From DATMNI01 sp035570275 (GTDB taxonomy: Bacteria; Acidobacteriota; Terriglobia; Bryobacterales; Bryobacteraceae): 15,200 nt of DNA. The translations under genes were made by a program, and so were the position numbers. Below, piece after piece: positions 7,525-14,404 of this stretch. The DNA is taken from assembly GCA_035570275.1 (NCBI GenBank), contig DATMNI010000102.1, positions 1 through 15,200 on the forward strand, written 5' to 3'. The notes beneath the pieces were generated by a model that saw nothing but the letters and a program-made list of their open reading frames with translations, had not been told where the DNA came from and did no database searches. Positions within the stretch are counted from its first letter, which is position 1; each line of letters opens with the position of its first letter.

Positions 7525-7562
7525 GGAGCCCGAAAATGAGGAGCCCGGCAATGAGAAGCGCC
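7518..7562 (+). repeat. 15-bp tandem repeat carrying three in-frame start codons with Shine-Dalgarno units
   Basis: AAAATGAGGAGCCCG is repeated exactly at 7518-7532 and 7533-7547, and a degenerate third copy starts at 7548. Each unit holds an ATG (7521, 7536, 7551) and a GAGGAG. The GAGGAG at 7523-7528 is 7 nt before ATG 7536, and that at 7538-7543 is 7 nt before ATG 7551. ATG 7521 itself has no such site upstream. Initiation at 7536 or 7551 is therefore better supported than at the first ATG. Confidence 0.75.
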
Positions 7563-9368
7563 AGCCTGCTGCTGGTCTTCGTGGTGGCGAAGCTCGCCAT
7601 CGTATGGGGCCATGCCGCACCGGTAACGGGCTGGTCGCTGGTGGCGTACGCGTGGCAGGACGCGATGGTCGCCCTGGCGTTTGGCGCCCTCGACATCGGA
7701 CTGCAAAAGATCGGCGCGACGACTCGAACGGCCTGGGCGATTTACTGGGCCGCTGCGATTTACGCGGCCATCAACATCCCGGTGGGGCGCGTGGTTTTTA
7801 CTCCGCTGACGCGGCCGATGCTGCGCGCCGCGCGCGGGCCGCTGGCCGACTCCATGATGGAATATGTGACCACAACCAACATCTTGCTGGTTGTGTCGGT
7901 TCTGGCGGCCGCCGCGGGTTTGCCATGGCTGCTGCGGCAAGTGCCCGTGCAGTTGGCGAGACTGGCGCTGGTAGGCGCTATGGTGATCGTCTTCCTGGGG
8001 CCGATGGCGTCCAGCCGGGTGGACACGCATGGCATGGACCGCAACGTGATCACGGCCCTGATCTCCAGTAGAGTGCCCGGCCCTCGACTGCCCGGCCGTG
8101 GACTGCCGCCAGTGACATCCCGCGCCGGAGCGGGCGACTGGCGCCAATCGCGCTTCCCGGCAGAGCGCGCGGCTGAGGACCTTTCACGGTTTGCGGGATC
8201 TGCCCGGGGCCTCAATGTGGTGATGGTAAGTCTGGAATCCACCGCGGCGCAGTATCTCTCGATTTACGGCGCGCAATATGGCACGCTTCATGATGGCGAG
8301 TACGATGACGGCGAGTCCGACGCGATGCCTAATCTCAGCGCTCTGGCGCGGCGAGCGCTGGTCTTCGAGAATGCCTATGCAGTTTACCCGGAGAGCATCA
8401 AAGGACTGTTCTCGGTTCTATGTTCCACCTTCCCGGCCTTCGATAGCCGGCCGGAGGAATATGAAAACGTGGAATGCAACTCCGTAGCCGCGGTTCTGGC
8501 AGACGCGGGTTACCGTACCGCGATGTTCCACTCGGGACGCTTCGGGTACCTGGGGATGGAGTCGATTATCCGCCACCGCGGTTACCAGACACTGGAAGAT
8601 GCCGGCGATATCGGCGGCAACCACAATTCGAGCTTTGGAGTGGACGAACCCGCCACGGTGGGACGGATGCTGGCATGGATCGACGGCCTGCCGCGCGGGC
8701 AGCGCTTTTTTCTCACGTACCTGCCCATTGCAGGTCATCACCCCTATGCCACTCCGGACCGCGGCCCCTTCACGGGAACGGCCGAGATCGATCAATACCG
8801 CAACGCCCTGCACTATGGGGACGTTTCGCTGGGTGCGCTCATCGAAGGACTGCGCGCGCGTGGGTTGGAGGAGAACACAGTCTGGGTGATTTACGGCGAT
8901 CACGGTGAGGCATTCCACCAGCATGAGGGCAACTACGGCCACACTTTTCTGCTGTACGACGAGAATATTCACATCCCGTTGCTCATCGCCGCGCCCCGCC
9001 TGATGCGCAAACAGGAAAGGGTGCGAAAGGTGGTCAGCCTGGTGGACACCGCGCCGACTATTCTTGACCTGATGGGTATTCCGCCGCGGGCGAATTACCA
9101 GGGCCGGACGATGCTGGACGGTGCGCCGCGGATGGCGCTCTTCTTTGCGGACTACTCGTTGGGACTTCTGGGCCTGCGCGACGGGCCTTGGAAGTTCGTG
9201 TACGAGATTGGATCGGGCAGGGCAAAACTGTTCGATCTTGAGCGGGATCCGCGGGAAATGGCCGACGTGTCGGCGCACCAGGCAGCACGGGCATCGTCGT
9301 ATGGCCAGGTAGTGCGCGGCTGGGGCGGTGCGCAGAAAAGCTATATCGCTCGCAGCGCGGTCCGGTGA
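7521..9368 (+). CDS. Membrane sulfatase-fold enzyme of the LTA synthase / phosphoethanolamine transferase type
   Basis: This 615-aa protein (600 or 605 aa from ATG 7536 or 7551) has about five membrane helices in its first 165 residues, a Pro/Arg linker, and an alkaline-phosphatase-fold domain from about 230 on. Visible active-site elements are VMVSLES with metal ligand E239, YAVYPESIKGL with S292 at the nucleophile position (Thr or Ser in this group, Cys in true sulfatases), AGHHPY (H406, H407), YGDHGEAF (D460, H461) and NYGHT (H474). SLVDTAPTILDLMG and the ending KLFDLERDPREM are typical of sulfatase-like proteins. Family members transfer or release phospho-head groups at the outer face of the membrane; the substrate here is unknown. 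The gene overlaps the desaturase fusion by 4 bp, which suggests that both act on the same lipid or envelope component. Confidence 0.83.
   Translation: MRSPKMRSPAMRSASLLLVFVVAKLAIVWGHAAPVTGWSLVAYAWQDAMVALAFGALDIGLQKIGATTRTAWAIYWAAAIYAAINIPVGRVVFTPLTRPMLRAARGPLADSMMEYVTTTNILLVVSVLAAAAGLPWLLRQVPVQLARLALVGAMVIVFLGPMASSRVDTHGMDRNVITALISSRVPGPRLPGRGLPPVTSRAGAGDWRQSRFPAERAAEDLSRFAGSARGLNVVMVSLESTAAQYLSIYGAQYGTLHDGEYDDGESDAMPNLSALARRALVFENAYAVYPESIKGLFSVLCSTFPAFDSRPEEYENVECNSVAAVLADAGYRTAMFHSGRFGYLGMESIIRHRGYQTLEDAGDIGGNHNSSFGVDEPATVGRMLAWIDGLPRGQRFFLTYLPIAGHHPYATPDRGPFTGTAEIDQYRNALHYGDVSLGALIEGLRARGLEENTVWVIYGDHGEAFHQHEGNYGHTFLLYDENIHIPLLIAAPRLMRKQERVRKVVSLVDTAPTILDLMGIPPRANYQGRTMLDGAPRMALFFADYSLGLLGLRDGPWKFVYEIGSGRAKLFDLERDPREMADVSAHQAARASSYGQVVRGWGGAQKSYIARSAVR
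8071..8100 (+). repeat. In-frame 15-bp tandem duplication in the sulfatase-fold gene linker
   Basis: GAGTGCCCGGCCCTC (8071-8085) and GACTGCCCGGCCGTG (8086-8100) differ at three positions, and GACTGCCGCC begins a third partial copy at 8101. It codes for the linker segment RVPGPRLPGRGLPP between the membrane part and the catalytic domain, where length changes should be tolerated. Confidence 0.5.
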
Positions 9369-9401
9369 AGGGAGGCCAAATTCAGCCGGGGATTTGGAGC
9401 G

Positions 9402-9474
9402 AACCGCTTCCTAACGGTCGCGGCTCCGATCCGAGCCGCGGCTTTATCGGAGCCGCGCGCGTCAGCAAGCGGTT
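9402..9474. repeat. REP-like interspersed palindrome, second copy, between convergent genes
   Basis: Arms of 29 nt (9402-9430 and 9446-9474) pair at 25 positions around a 15-nt loop that is itself palindromic (AGCCGCGGCT at 9434-9443). The left arm contains CCTAACGGTCGCGGCTCCGA, the same core as the arm at 145-166. It fills the 141-bp space between the converging sulfatase-fold and aminotransferase genes and could act as a bidirectional transcription end or mRNA-stabilising structure. No T tract is seen. Confidence 0.82.
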
Positions 9475-9509
9475 TCCCCGATACGTTAGCGAACTTCTGA
9501 AACCGCGTA

Positions 9510-10694
9510 CTAAGCGTTGAGCTTCTGAAGCTGCGCGCGAGCTTTTTCCAGGGTCGCAAGCTTTTTGCAGAAGCAGAAGCGGACCTGTTGGCTGCCGCCG
9601 CCGGGGCTGGCATAAAAGCTGGAACCCGGGACCGCGGCCACTCCCAGTTTTTCGATCAGGTGGCGCACAAATGCCACGTCGTCCGCAAAGCCCAGACCGG
9701 AAACGTCCGTCATCACGTAGTAGGCGCCCTTGGGCACAAAGCAGCGCAAACCGGCCGATTCAAGGCTGGTCACAATGTGGTCGCGCCGGCCGCAATACTC
9801 GGTTGAGAGGTGCTCGTAGTAGTCGGCTCCCATTGCCAAAGCCATCACCCCAGCCTGTTGGAGCGGCGCCGCGGCTCCTACCGTGAGGAAGTCGTGTACC
9901 TTGCGGATGGAATCGGTCAGGTCCGGCGCGGCCAGTACCCAGCCCACGCGCCAGCCCGTCACGGAATAGGTTTTGCTCATACTATTGACCAGGACGGAGC
10001 GGTCGCGCATGCCGGGTAAGGAAATGATGGGGATGTGGACCGCGCCATCGTACAGGATGTGCTCGTAGATTTCGTCGGTGATGGCGAGCGCGTCAAACTC
10101 CTGGCACAGGCTGGCGATGAACTCCAGTTCGTGGCGCGTGAAGACCTTGCCGGTCGGATTGTTGGGCGAGTTCAGAATGATGGCCTTGGTGCGGGGCGTG
10201 AAGGCGCGGCGCAATTGGTCGCGGTCGAAGCTCCAGTCCGGCGCGCGCAGGCTCACATAGCGGGTGGAGGCGCCGCAGAGCTGGGTGTCCGGGCCATAGT
10301 TTTCGTAGAACGGTTCGAAGAGCACCACCTCGTCGCCGGGATCGATCACGGCCAGCATGGTGGCGATCATGCCCTCGGTGGCGCCGCAGCAGACGGCGAT
10401 TTCGCGCTCGGGGTCGAACTCGAGGCCATAGGTGCGCCGGTACTTGCCGGCGATGGCGTCGCGGAAAGGCTTGGCCCCCCAGGTAATGGAGTATTGATTG
10501 ACGTCGTCCGCGATGGCATTGGCGGCGGCTTGTTTGAGCGCCTCCGGGGCGGGGAAATCGGGAAAACCCTGGGCCAGGTTGATGGCTCCGTGGCGCATGG
10601 CCAGGCGCGTCATTTCGCGAATGACCGATTCGGTAAATCTCAGAATTCGCTGGCTGCGAAAGCGGGAGCGCTCGGAAGTTGCAGTAGTCGCCAC
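9510..10694 (-). CDS. PLP-dependent class I/II aminotransferase (kynurenine/methionine aminotransferase-like)
   Basis: This 394-aa fold-type I aminotransferase reads INLAQGFPDFPAPEAL (38-53) and NQYSITWGAKPFRDAIA (66-82), then ILNSPNNPTGKVF (173-185), TDEIYEHILYDG (206-217) and SMSKTYSVTGWRVGW (238-252) with K241 as the PLP Schiff-base lysine. R372 in QVRFCFCK should bind the substrate carboxylate. The NQYSxxxG and SKTYSVTGWRVG combination is typical of the kynurenine-oxoglutarate/methionine aminotransferase branch. The amino donor cannot be fixed from sequence, and aspartate or aromatic substrates remain possible. The start is GTG (10694-10692), preceded by GAAAG; a shorter form is possible because the first 15 residues are Ser/Thr/Arg-rich. 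It is a monocistronic gene, convergent with the sulfatase-fold gene and divergent from the small Cys-rich gene. Confidence 0.9.
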   Translation of the reverse strand: MATTATSERSRFRSQRILRFTESVIREMTRLAMRHGAINLAQGFPDFPAPEALKQAAANAIADDVNQYSITWGAKPFRDAIAGKYRRTYGLEFDPEREIAVCCGATEGMIATMLAVIDPGDEVVLFEPFYENYGPDTQLCGASTRYVSLRAPDWSFDRDQLRRAFTPRTKAIILNSPNNPTGKVFTRHELEFIASLCQEFDALAITDEIYEHILYDGAVHIPIISLPGMRDRSVLVNSMSKTYSVTGWRVGWVLAAPDLTDSIRKVHDFLTVGAAAPLQQAGVMALAMGADYYEHLSTEYCGRRDHIVTSLESAGLRCFVPKGAYYVMTDVSGLGFADDVAFVRHLIEKLGVAAVPGSSFYASPGGGSQQVRFCFCKKLATLEKARAQLQKLNA

Positions 10695-10751
10695 CTTTCG
10701 AGAGTATGAAAAGCCGGGGTGAGATGTAAAGTGGGGGCTTCCGGGTCGGGA

Positions 10752-10780
10752 GGGCCTGGCGGCAATAGCCGGTCAGGCCC
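10752..10780. other. Interrupted hairpin in the divergent intergenic region
   Basis: GGGCCTG (10752-10758) pairs with CAGGCCC (10774-10780). Inside, CGGC (10760-10763) pairs with GCCG (10768-10771) around an AATA tetraloop. It lies 58-86 bp upstream of the aminotransferase GTG, followed on the plus strand by a short GAGTA repeat (10787-10800). The rest of 10695-10990 shows no gene. It may be a leader structure of the minus-strand transcript or a binding site. Confidence 0.4.
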
Positions 10781-10990
10781 CGTGTCAGTAGAGTAGAGTA
10801 GAAAGGTAACCTGAGCGTAGCGTAACACCGGGTTGTCGAAAGAGAATATGCTTTCCTTGGTTATCGTCCGTGTACTCCCACCCCGCCCATGGAAAAGTAG
10901 CTGCCAGTACCACGCCAGGTGATACCGGAAGCCAGCTTGCATAGACGGTACCAGTACTGCCAATATGGACTCCATTACGGAGGACCTGTC

Positions 10991-11251
10991 ATGGAATTGT
11001 CGGATCCAAATATCATCGACGCCTTATTGGCCGGTATGGCTCGCTCCTGGCGGTCCGCACCAGAAAGATCCAAAGCGGCTCAGCCGCGCCCGGCAAAGAT
11101 GGTTCGCCGGCCCCGGTGCGCGTGTGGGGAATGTGTCCAGTGCAAAGAAAACCAACGATGGGAATCCATCTTTAACGCCAAATTTGCGGATCCGAACTAC
11201 TACGCGGATCGCCCCGTGAGGCATTCGTCCTCTCTGGACTGGGCGAGTTAA
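10991..11251 (+). CDS. Small four-cysteine, putative zinc-binding protein
   Basis: The start ATG 10991 has a clear ribosome binding site, GGAGG at 10979-10983 with 7-nt spacing; the longer frame from ATG 10919 lacks one. The 86-aa product has an N-terminal helix (MELSDPNIIDALLAGMARSW), a basic Pro-rich stretch, and then RRPRCACGECVQCKENQRWE followed by SIFNAKFADPNYY. The C-x-C-G-x-C-x2-C spacing is suited to binding one metal ion, most likely zinc, like a compact zinc ribbon. I recall similar short proteins with the C..C..NxRWExIFxxKFADPxYY ending in Solibacter-type genomes, without known function. Soluble, no signal. It could be a small regulator or RNA-binding protein; that is a guess. Confidence 0.72.
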   Translation: MELSDPNIIDALLAGMARSWRSAPERSKAAQPRPAKMVRRPRCACGECVQCKENQRWESIFNAKFADPNYYADRPVRHSSSLDWAS

Positions 11252-11552
11252 TCGTCAGTACGCCAAGGGTTGTGGGGCAGATTGTTAATCTGCGGCGGAT
11301 TGTTAATCCGCCTGCGCGATGCGAAGCGAGCCGGTCCCCGCTGGTGGCGTTGCCTGCAAGGTCCGGCAGGCGGATTGCCAATCCGCCGCAGGTTACTAAC
11401 CTGCCTCACATACCTGCCGACACCGCATTGCCCGACCGTTTAGGTTTAAGCACCCCCGGTTCCGCGGCGTCGCTCGCACTGGCAACCGTCACCGCAGCGC
11501 ACCTTCCAAGCCCGGCCGTGGCATCGGCCGTCTGCGTTGGTTTCCCGGCTTT
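11252..11552. other. Convergent intergenic region dominated by a nested palindrome
   Basis: The 301 bp between two converging genes hold the four-hairpin repeat at 11277-11404. A small hairpin with CGGCCG arms and a 6-nt loop sits at 11514-11531, just past the stop of the fusion gene, and may help end its transcript although no T run follows. No ORF here is credible; the plus frame 11272-11607 is a translation of the repeat. Confidence 0.55.
11277..11404. repeat. Nested inverted repeat built of four mini-hairpins
   Basis: Four perfect small hairpins occur: GCAGATT-gtt-AATCTGC (11277-11293), GGCGGATT-gtt-AATCCGCC (11294-11312), GGCGGATT-gcc-AATCCGCC (11369-11387) and GCAGGTT-act-AACCTGC (11388-11404). 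As blocks, 11277-11315 and 11366-11404 are also inverted copies of each other (33 of 39 positions) around a 50-nt loop. The DNA can thus form either four short stems or one long stem. I recall GCGGATTGGCAATCCGC-like units as a dispersed repeat in Acidobacteriota. It lies between convergent genes. Confidence 0.82.
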
Positions 11553-13736
11553 TCAGGCATCAAGCTTCACTCTGCCCTCCGCGTGCCCTACGCACGTCAG
11601 CACGTAGCCTTGCGCTCTCGAATCGGAGTCGAGTCCCTCCTCCGCGTCCATTCGCACATTTCCTTCCAGCAGCCTGGTCTTGCAGGTCCCACACTGTCCC
11701 TGCCGGCACGATGAAGGTATGCCGACGCCATGCTCCTCGGCCGCCTCCAATAAGGTCTGGCCGCTGCGAACGGCGTGCGTCCTGCCCGATCGAGCGAACT
11801 CGACCACAACGCCGGTCTCGGCCGCCAGAAACGGTTGAACACTCTTCGAAGCGGAACTGCCGAAACTCTCCTGCATCATGCGTTCCGGCTTCACTCCCAG
11901 GCCAATGAGAATGGTGCGGCTGGCGTCCATGAACCCCGGCGGACCGCAAAGAAAGAAGTCCCGCAACGCAATGTCCTTGACGGTATTCTCGATGAATTCA
12001 CGGCTGACATGCCCGCGTGGACCAGACCACTCCGCGTGAGGTTGCGACAACAGAACATGGTACTGGAAGTTCGTCAGCCTGGATCGCAATTGCTCCAACT
12101 CGCTCTCGAATATGATGTCGCAATTGGTGCGAACGCAGTACAGCAGGGTGGCAGTTGTCTCCAGGCAAAGGTCGTCCATGTAGCGGAGCATGGCCATCAT
12201 GGGTGTAATCCCGCTTCCAGCCGCCAGCAAAACGATGTTGCGGTGCTGGCTCTCATCTAAGCAGAAATGCCCAAAAGGACCATTGGCTTCGACCGTCATC
12301 CCCACCGGCGCGCGATCGTTCAAGAATACCGACACGCATCCCTGCCCTACCCGCTTGGTCGTGATCTCGATGTAACCCGACCTTGCCGCCGATGAACAAA
12401 TCGAGTACGACCGAATGACTTTCTTTCCATCGAAGAGAAAAGAGAACACCAGAAACTGGCCGGGGCGCGCGTTTAGTTTCCGCCCATCGGGAACAATGAA
12501 GCGCAGGGTCTTGGCGTCCGAGGCTTGCTGTGTGATGCTCGCCAACTTCAGGATCAGCGAACCGCCTGAGGAGGAAGTTGCGGCGACGACAGCACTGACG
12601 CGTGCCGGCACCGTTGCCGCGGGTGTGTCCGATCCGGCACTGGCGAACGGGGCTCGCGAGGGCCGCCGCACGACCAGGACCAGCATGCTCGAAAACACGA
12701 CCGCGATGAAGCCGATCGTCCGAACGTCATACCGGCGGGCGTCGTACCGGCTTGGTGGCGCAGGTTGATCGGGAGCGGCAGCGGCTTGTTTCGTAACCAT
12801 GCTGCGGCCGGAGGATGAAGCGGCCGCCGCCCGAGCCTGCCGCCGATTGACGGCATCAGGCGTTTGCGTGGCAGACAAGTAAGTGACGATCTGTTCGTCT
12901 TCGCCGGGCTGAAATGCGTTGCCGCTGCCCTCGGCAAAAGCCACCATTCGATCGACGGTGGCTCGCCACTCTTCTGGCGTTTCGGCAGTCTTATAGACGC
13001 GATCCAGGCTATGGCAGCGTCCGCAGCGCTGGTCTACAACGGCTCTTGCAACTTCCAGGCTCGCCGCCGCCGCCGGCCCTTTCGGCCCCATCTGAGAAGC
13101 CAGGTATGAAAAAATGATCCGGGCATCTTCATCCGATATCCCTGAGTGAGGCAGGGCTTTCATACGGTTCACCGTCGCCAGCCAACCCCGCGCATCCTTA
13201 TGAGCCCCAGCGATGCGGTCCAGATTGTGGCACTTGGAGCAGCGCTTCTCCATCGTGGAGGCCGCCATATCGATATCGATAGCGGCCGGCGGCAGATCTA
13301 TGGCCGCTAGAGAGACCGTTTGCATCCTGGCACGATGAGCCAGCGATGGACCCGCCGTAATGCCGATAAGCACAAACGATAGAACGAATATCATGAGTCC
13401 GATCGGCGTGAGAAACCCATAGTAGCTCTTGTAATAACGAGCCACCAGAACCTTCACAAAGAGCAGCGGACTTAGGACCATCGCCAAAGTCAGGTGGATC
13501 ATGGTGCTGGGCGGCGCGCCTCCGCCGACATCGCCCAACCGGGCGACCATAAAGTACCCCATCACGCAAAACAGCGCGATGAAGAGATAGCCGCCAATCC
13601 GATGGGCTGCTATTAGTCGCGTGCTGGCCTTCGCGTCTCTCACGCGGGCGGACGCCTGTAGAATCAGCCACACATTGATCGCGCCGATCAGAACGAATGT
13701 AACGCCTAGCCAGAGGCTGGCTGAACTGTTGAGCAT
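11553..13736 (-). CDS. Membrane redox fusion: 4-helix membrane domain, two cytochrome c domains, FAD/NAD(P) reductase, 2Fe-2S ferredoxin
   Basis: This 727-aa protein starts at ATG 13736 with AGGG 6 nt upstream. Helices lie at about 7-29, 48-66, 79-99 and 107-128, with H45 and H81 near helix ends as possible heme b ligands. Two c-heme sites follow, C166-SK-C169-H170 and C238-GR-C241-H242. Next come an Ala/Ser/Pro-rich linker, a fifth helix (339-356) and a ferredoxin-NADP reductase module with R442-S-Y-S (flavin), GSGITPMMAML (507-517, nucleotide) and CGPPG (597-601). A plant-type ferredoxin ends it, with C677-x4-C682-x2-C685-x29-C715. Positive loops after helices 1 and 3 and after helix 5 (RRPSR) put the hemes outside and the flavin and Fe-S cluster inside. 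It would move electrons between NAD(P)H and periplasmic carriers, in either direction. It follows the cytochrome c gene on the same strand; the true partner is inferred. Confidence 0.85.
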   Translation of the reverse strand: MLNSSASLWLGVTFVLIGAINVWLILQASARVRDAKASTRLIAAHRIGGYLFIALFCVMGYFMVARLGDVGGGAPPSTMIHLTLAMVLSPLLFVKVLVARYYKSYYGFLTPIGLMIFVLSFVLIGITAGPSLAHRARMQTVSLAAIDLPPAAIDIDMAASTMEKRCSKCHNLDRIAGAHKDARGWLATVNRMKALPHSGISDEDARIIFSYLASQMGPKGPAAAASLEVARAVVDQRCGRCHSLDRVYKTAETPEEWRATVDRMVAFAEGSGNAFQPGEDEQIVTYLSATQTPDAVNRRQARAAAASSSGRSMVTKQAAAAPDQPAPPSRYDARRYDVRTIGFIAVVFSSMLVLVVRRPSRAPFASAGSDTPAATVPARVSAVVAATSSSGGSLILKLASITQQASDAKTLRFIVPDGRKLNARPGQFLVFSFLFDGKKVIRSYSICSSAARSGYIEITTKRVGQGCVSVFLNDRAPVGMTVEANGPFGHFCLDESQHRNIVLLAAGSGITPMMAMLRYMDDLCLETTATLLYCVRTNCDIIFESELEQLRSRLTNFQYHVLLSQPHAEWSGPRGHVSREFIENTVKDIALRDFFLCGPPGFMDASRTILIGLGVKPERMMQESFGSSASKSVQPFLAAETGVVVEFARSGRTHAVRSGQTLLEAAEEHGVGIPSSCRQGQCGTCKTRLLEGNVRMDAEEGLDSDSRAQGYVLTCVGHAEGRVKLDA

Positions 13737-13738
13737 GT

Positions 13739-13963
13739 TTACCCTGAGTATTCAAAACGCTGTGTACGGGCCTGGAGCTGTACAGGCATGGAGCGCGACT
13801 CTGTCGCCTCCGCTAGGATTGTGCTGCTGCGCCCGGGACCCATGCGACGCAGCGCACGGTGCGTGCCGAACCTTATGCCGAACCACTGATCGATTCGCGC
13901 CAGGTTACGCAGGTTCTTCTCCGCCAGTGCATGACCGACCGTTTCCGACGACTCACATCGCAA
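13739..13963 (-). CDS. Possible small ORF upstream of the redox fusion gene
   Basis: A 74-aa frame begins at ATG 13963 and its TAA stop (13741-13739) lies 2 nt before the ATG of the fusion gene, so translational coupling is possible. The product (MRCESSETVGHALAEKNLRN onward) is Arg-rich, has no signal or known motif, and matches nothing I recognise. The region 13737-14001 is otherwise empty. It may equally be a leader or the remnant of a lost gene. Confidence 0.25.
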   Translation of the reverse strand: MRCESSETVGHALAEKNLRNLARIDQWFGIRFGTHRALRRMGPGRSSTILAEATESRSMPVQLQARTQRFEYSG

Positions 13964-14001
13964 GCCGCGGCCGCCCCAGTCTTCGCCATACGGGAATGGG
14001 T

Positions 14002-14400
14002 CTACCGGCCTGAGTTCTGCTTTAAGTAGGCGATGATGGCGCTGCGTTCGTCTGCCTTTTCGACGTGAAACGTCATGTCGTTATTTGGGACCAGCTTCTC
14101 AGTGTCGGTGAGCCACTTGTCCAGGCTGTCTTCAGACCACTTGATTTTGGAATTCTTGAGCCCGTCCGAGTACTGGAACGAATCGACCGACCCAGCCGTC
14201 CGGCCGTAAACGCCTCCGAGGCGAGGCCCTTCCTTATCGCGATCCAGGGCGTGGCATCCGCCGCACCGCTTTTCAAATAACGCTTTGCCGTCCGCCCGGT
14301 CCTGCGCCGGCGCCGGGGCGGAGAGGCTCGATCCGGCCACCAGCAACACAAATCCCGCCAGAATTGGTCCGATGATGTATGGTTGGTTTTGTCGAAGCAC
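14002..14400 (-). CDS. Exported class I cytochrome c
   Basis: The 132-aa product has a signal sequence (IIGPILAGFVLLVAGSSLSA) and one c-heme site, C46-GG-C49-H50. GPRLGGVYGRTAGS (58-71) and VPNNDMTFH with M109 as the sixth heme ligand follow, the pattern of mitochondrial/c2-type cytochromes. It is a soluble periplasmic one-electron carrier. The start is GTG (14400-14398), 4 nt after the stop of the phosphoesterase gene, with GGAAGGAG inside the end of that gene as ribosome binding site, so both are on one transcript. The membrane redox fusion gene lies 265 bp downstream on the same strand and is a natural candidate partner. Confidence 0.88.
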   Translation of the reverse strand: MLRQNQPYIIGPILAGFVLLVAGSSLSAPAPAQDRADGKALFEKRCGGCHALDRDKEGPRLGGVYGRTAGSVDSFQYSDGLKNSKIKWSEDSLDKWLTDTEKLVPNNDMTFHVEKADERSAIIAYLKQNSGR

Positions 14401-14404
14401 GCCA

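Noticed and set aside
6493..7620. Long minus-strand ORF of 375 aa opposite the desaturase gene
   Set aside because: It is the antisense shadow of a high-GC gene; the plus frame has all histidine boxes and the Rossmann motifs.
9341..9613. Minus ORF with a PLADARGSD-like segment
   Set aside because: It is a translation of the palindrome at 9402-9474 extending into the aminotransferase gene in another frame.
10035..10709. Plus-strand 224-aa ORF opposite the aminotransferase
   Set aside because: It is an antisense shadow; the minus frame carries the complete aminotransferase motif set.
11277..11404. CRISPR array
   Set aside because: There are only four short palindromes in inverted arrangement with no unique spacers, and no cas genes nearby.
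11272..11607. Plus ORF beginning MGQIVNLRRIVNPP
   Set aside because: It is a translation of the four-hairpin repeat, and such peptides arise wherever the repeat is read through.
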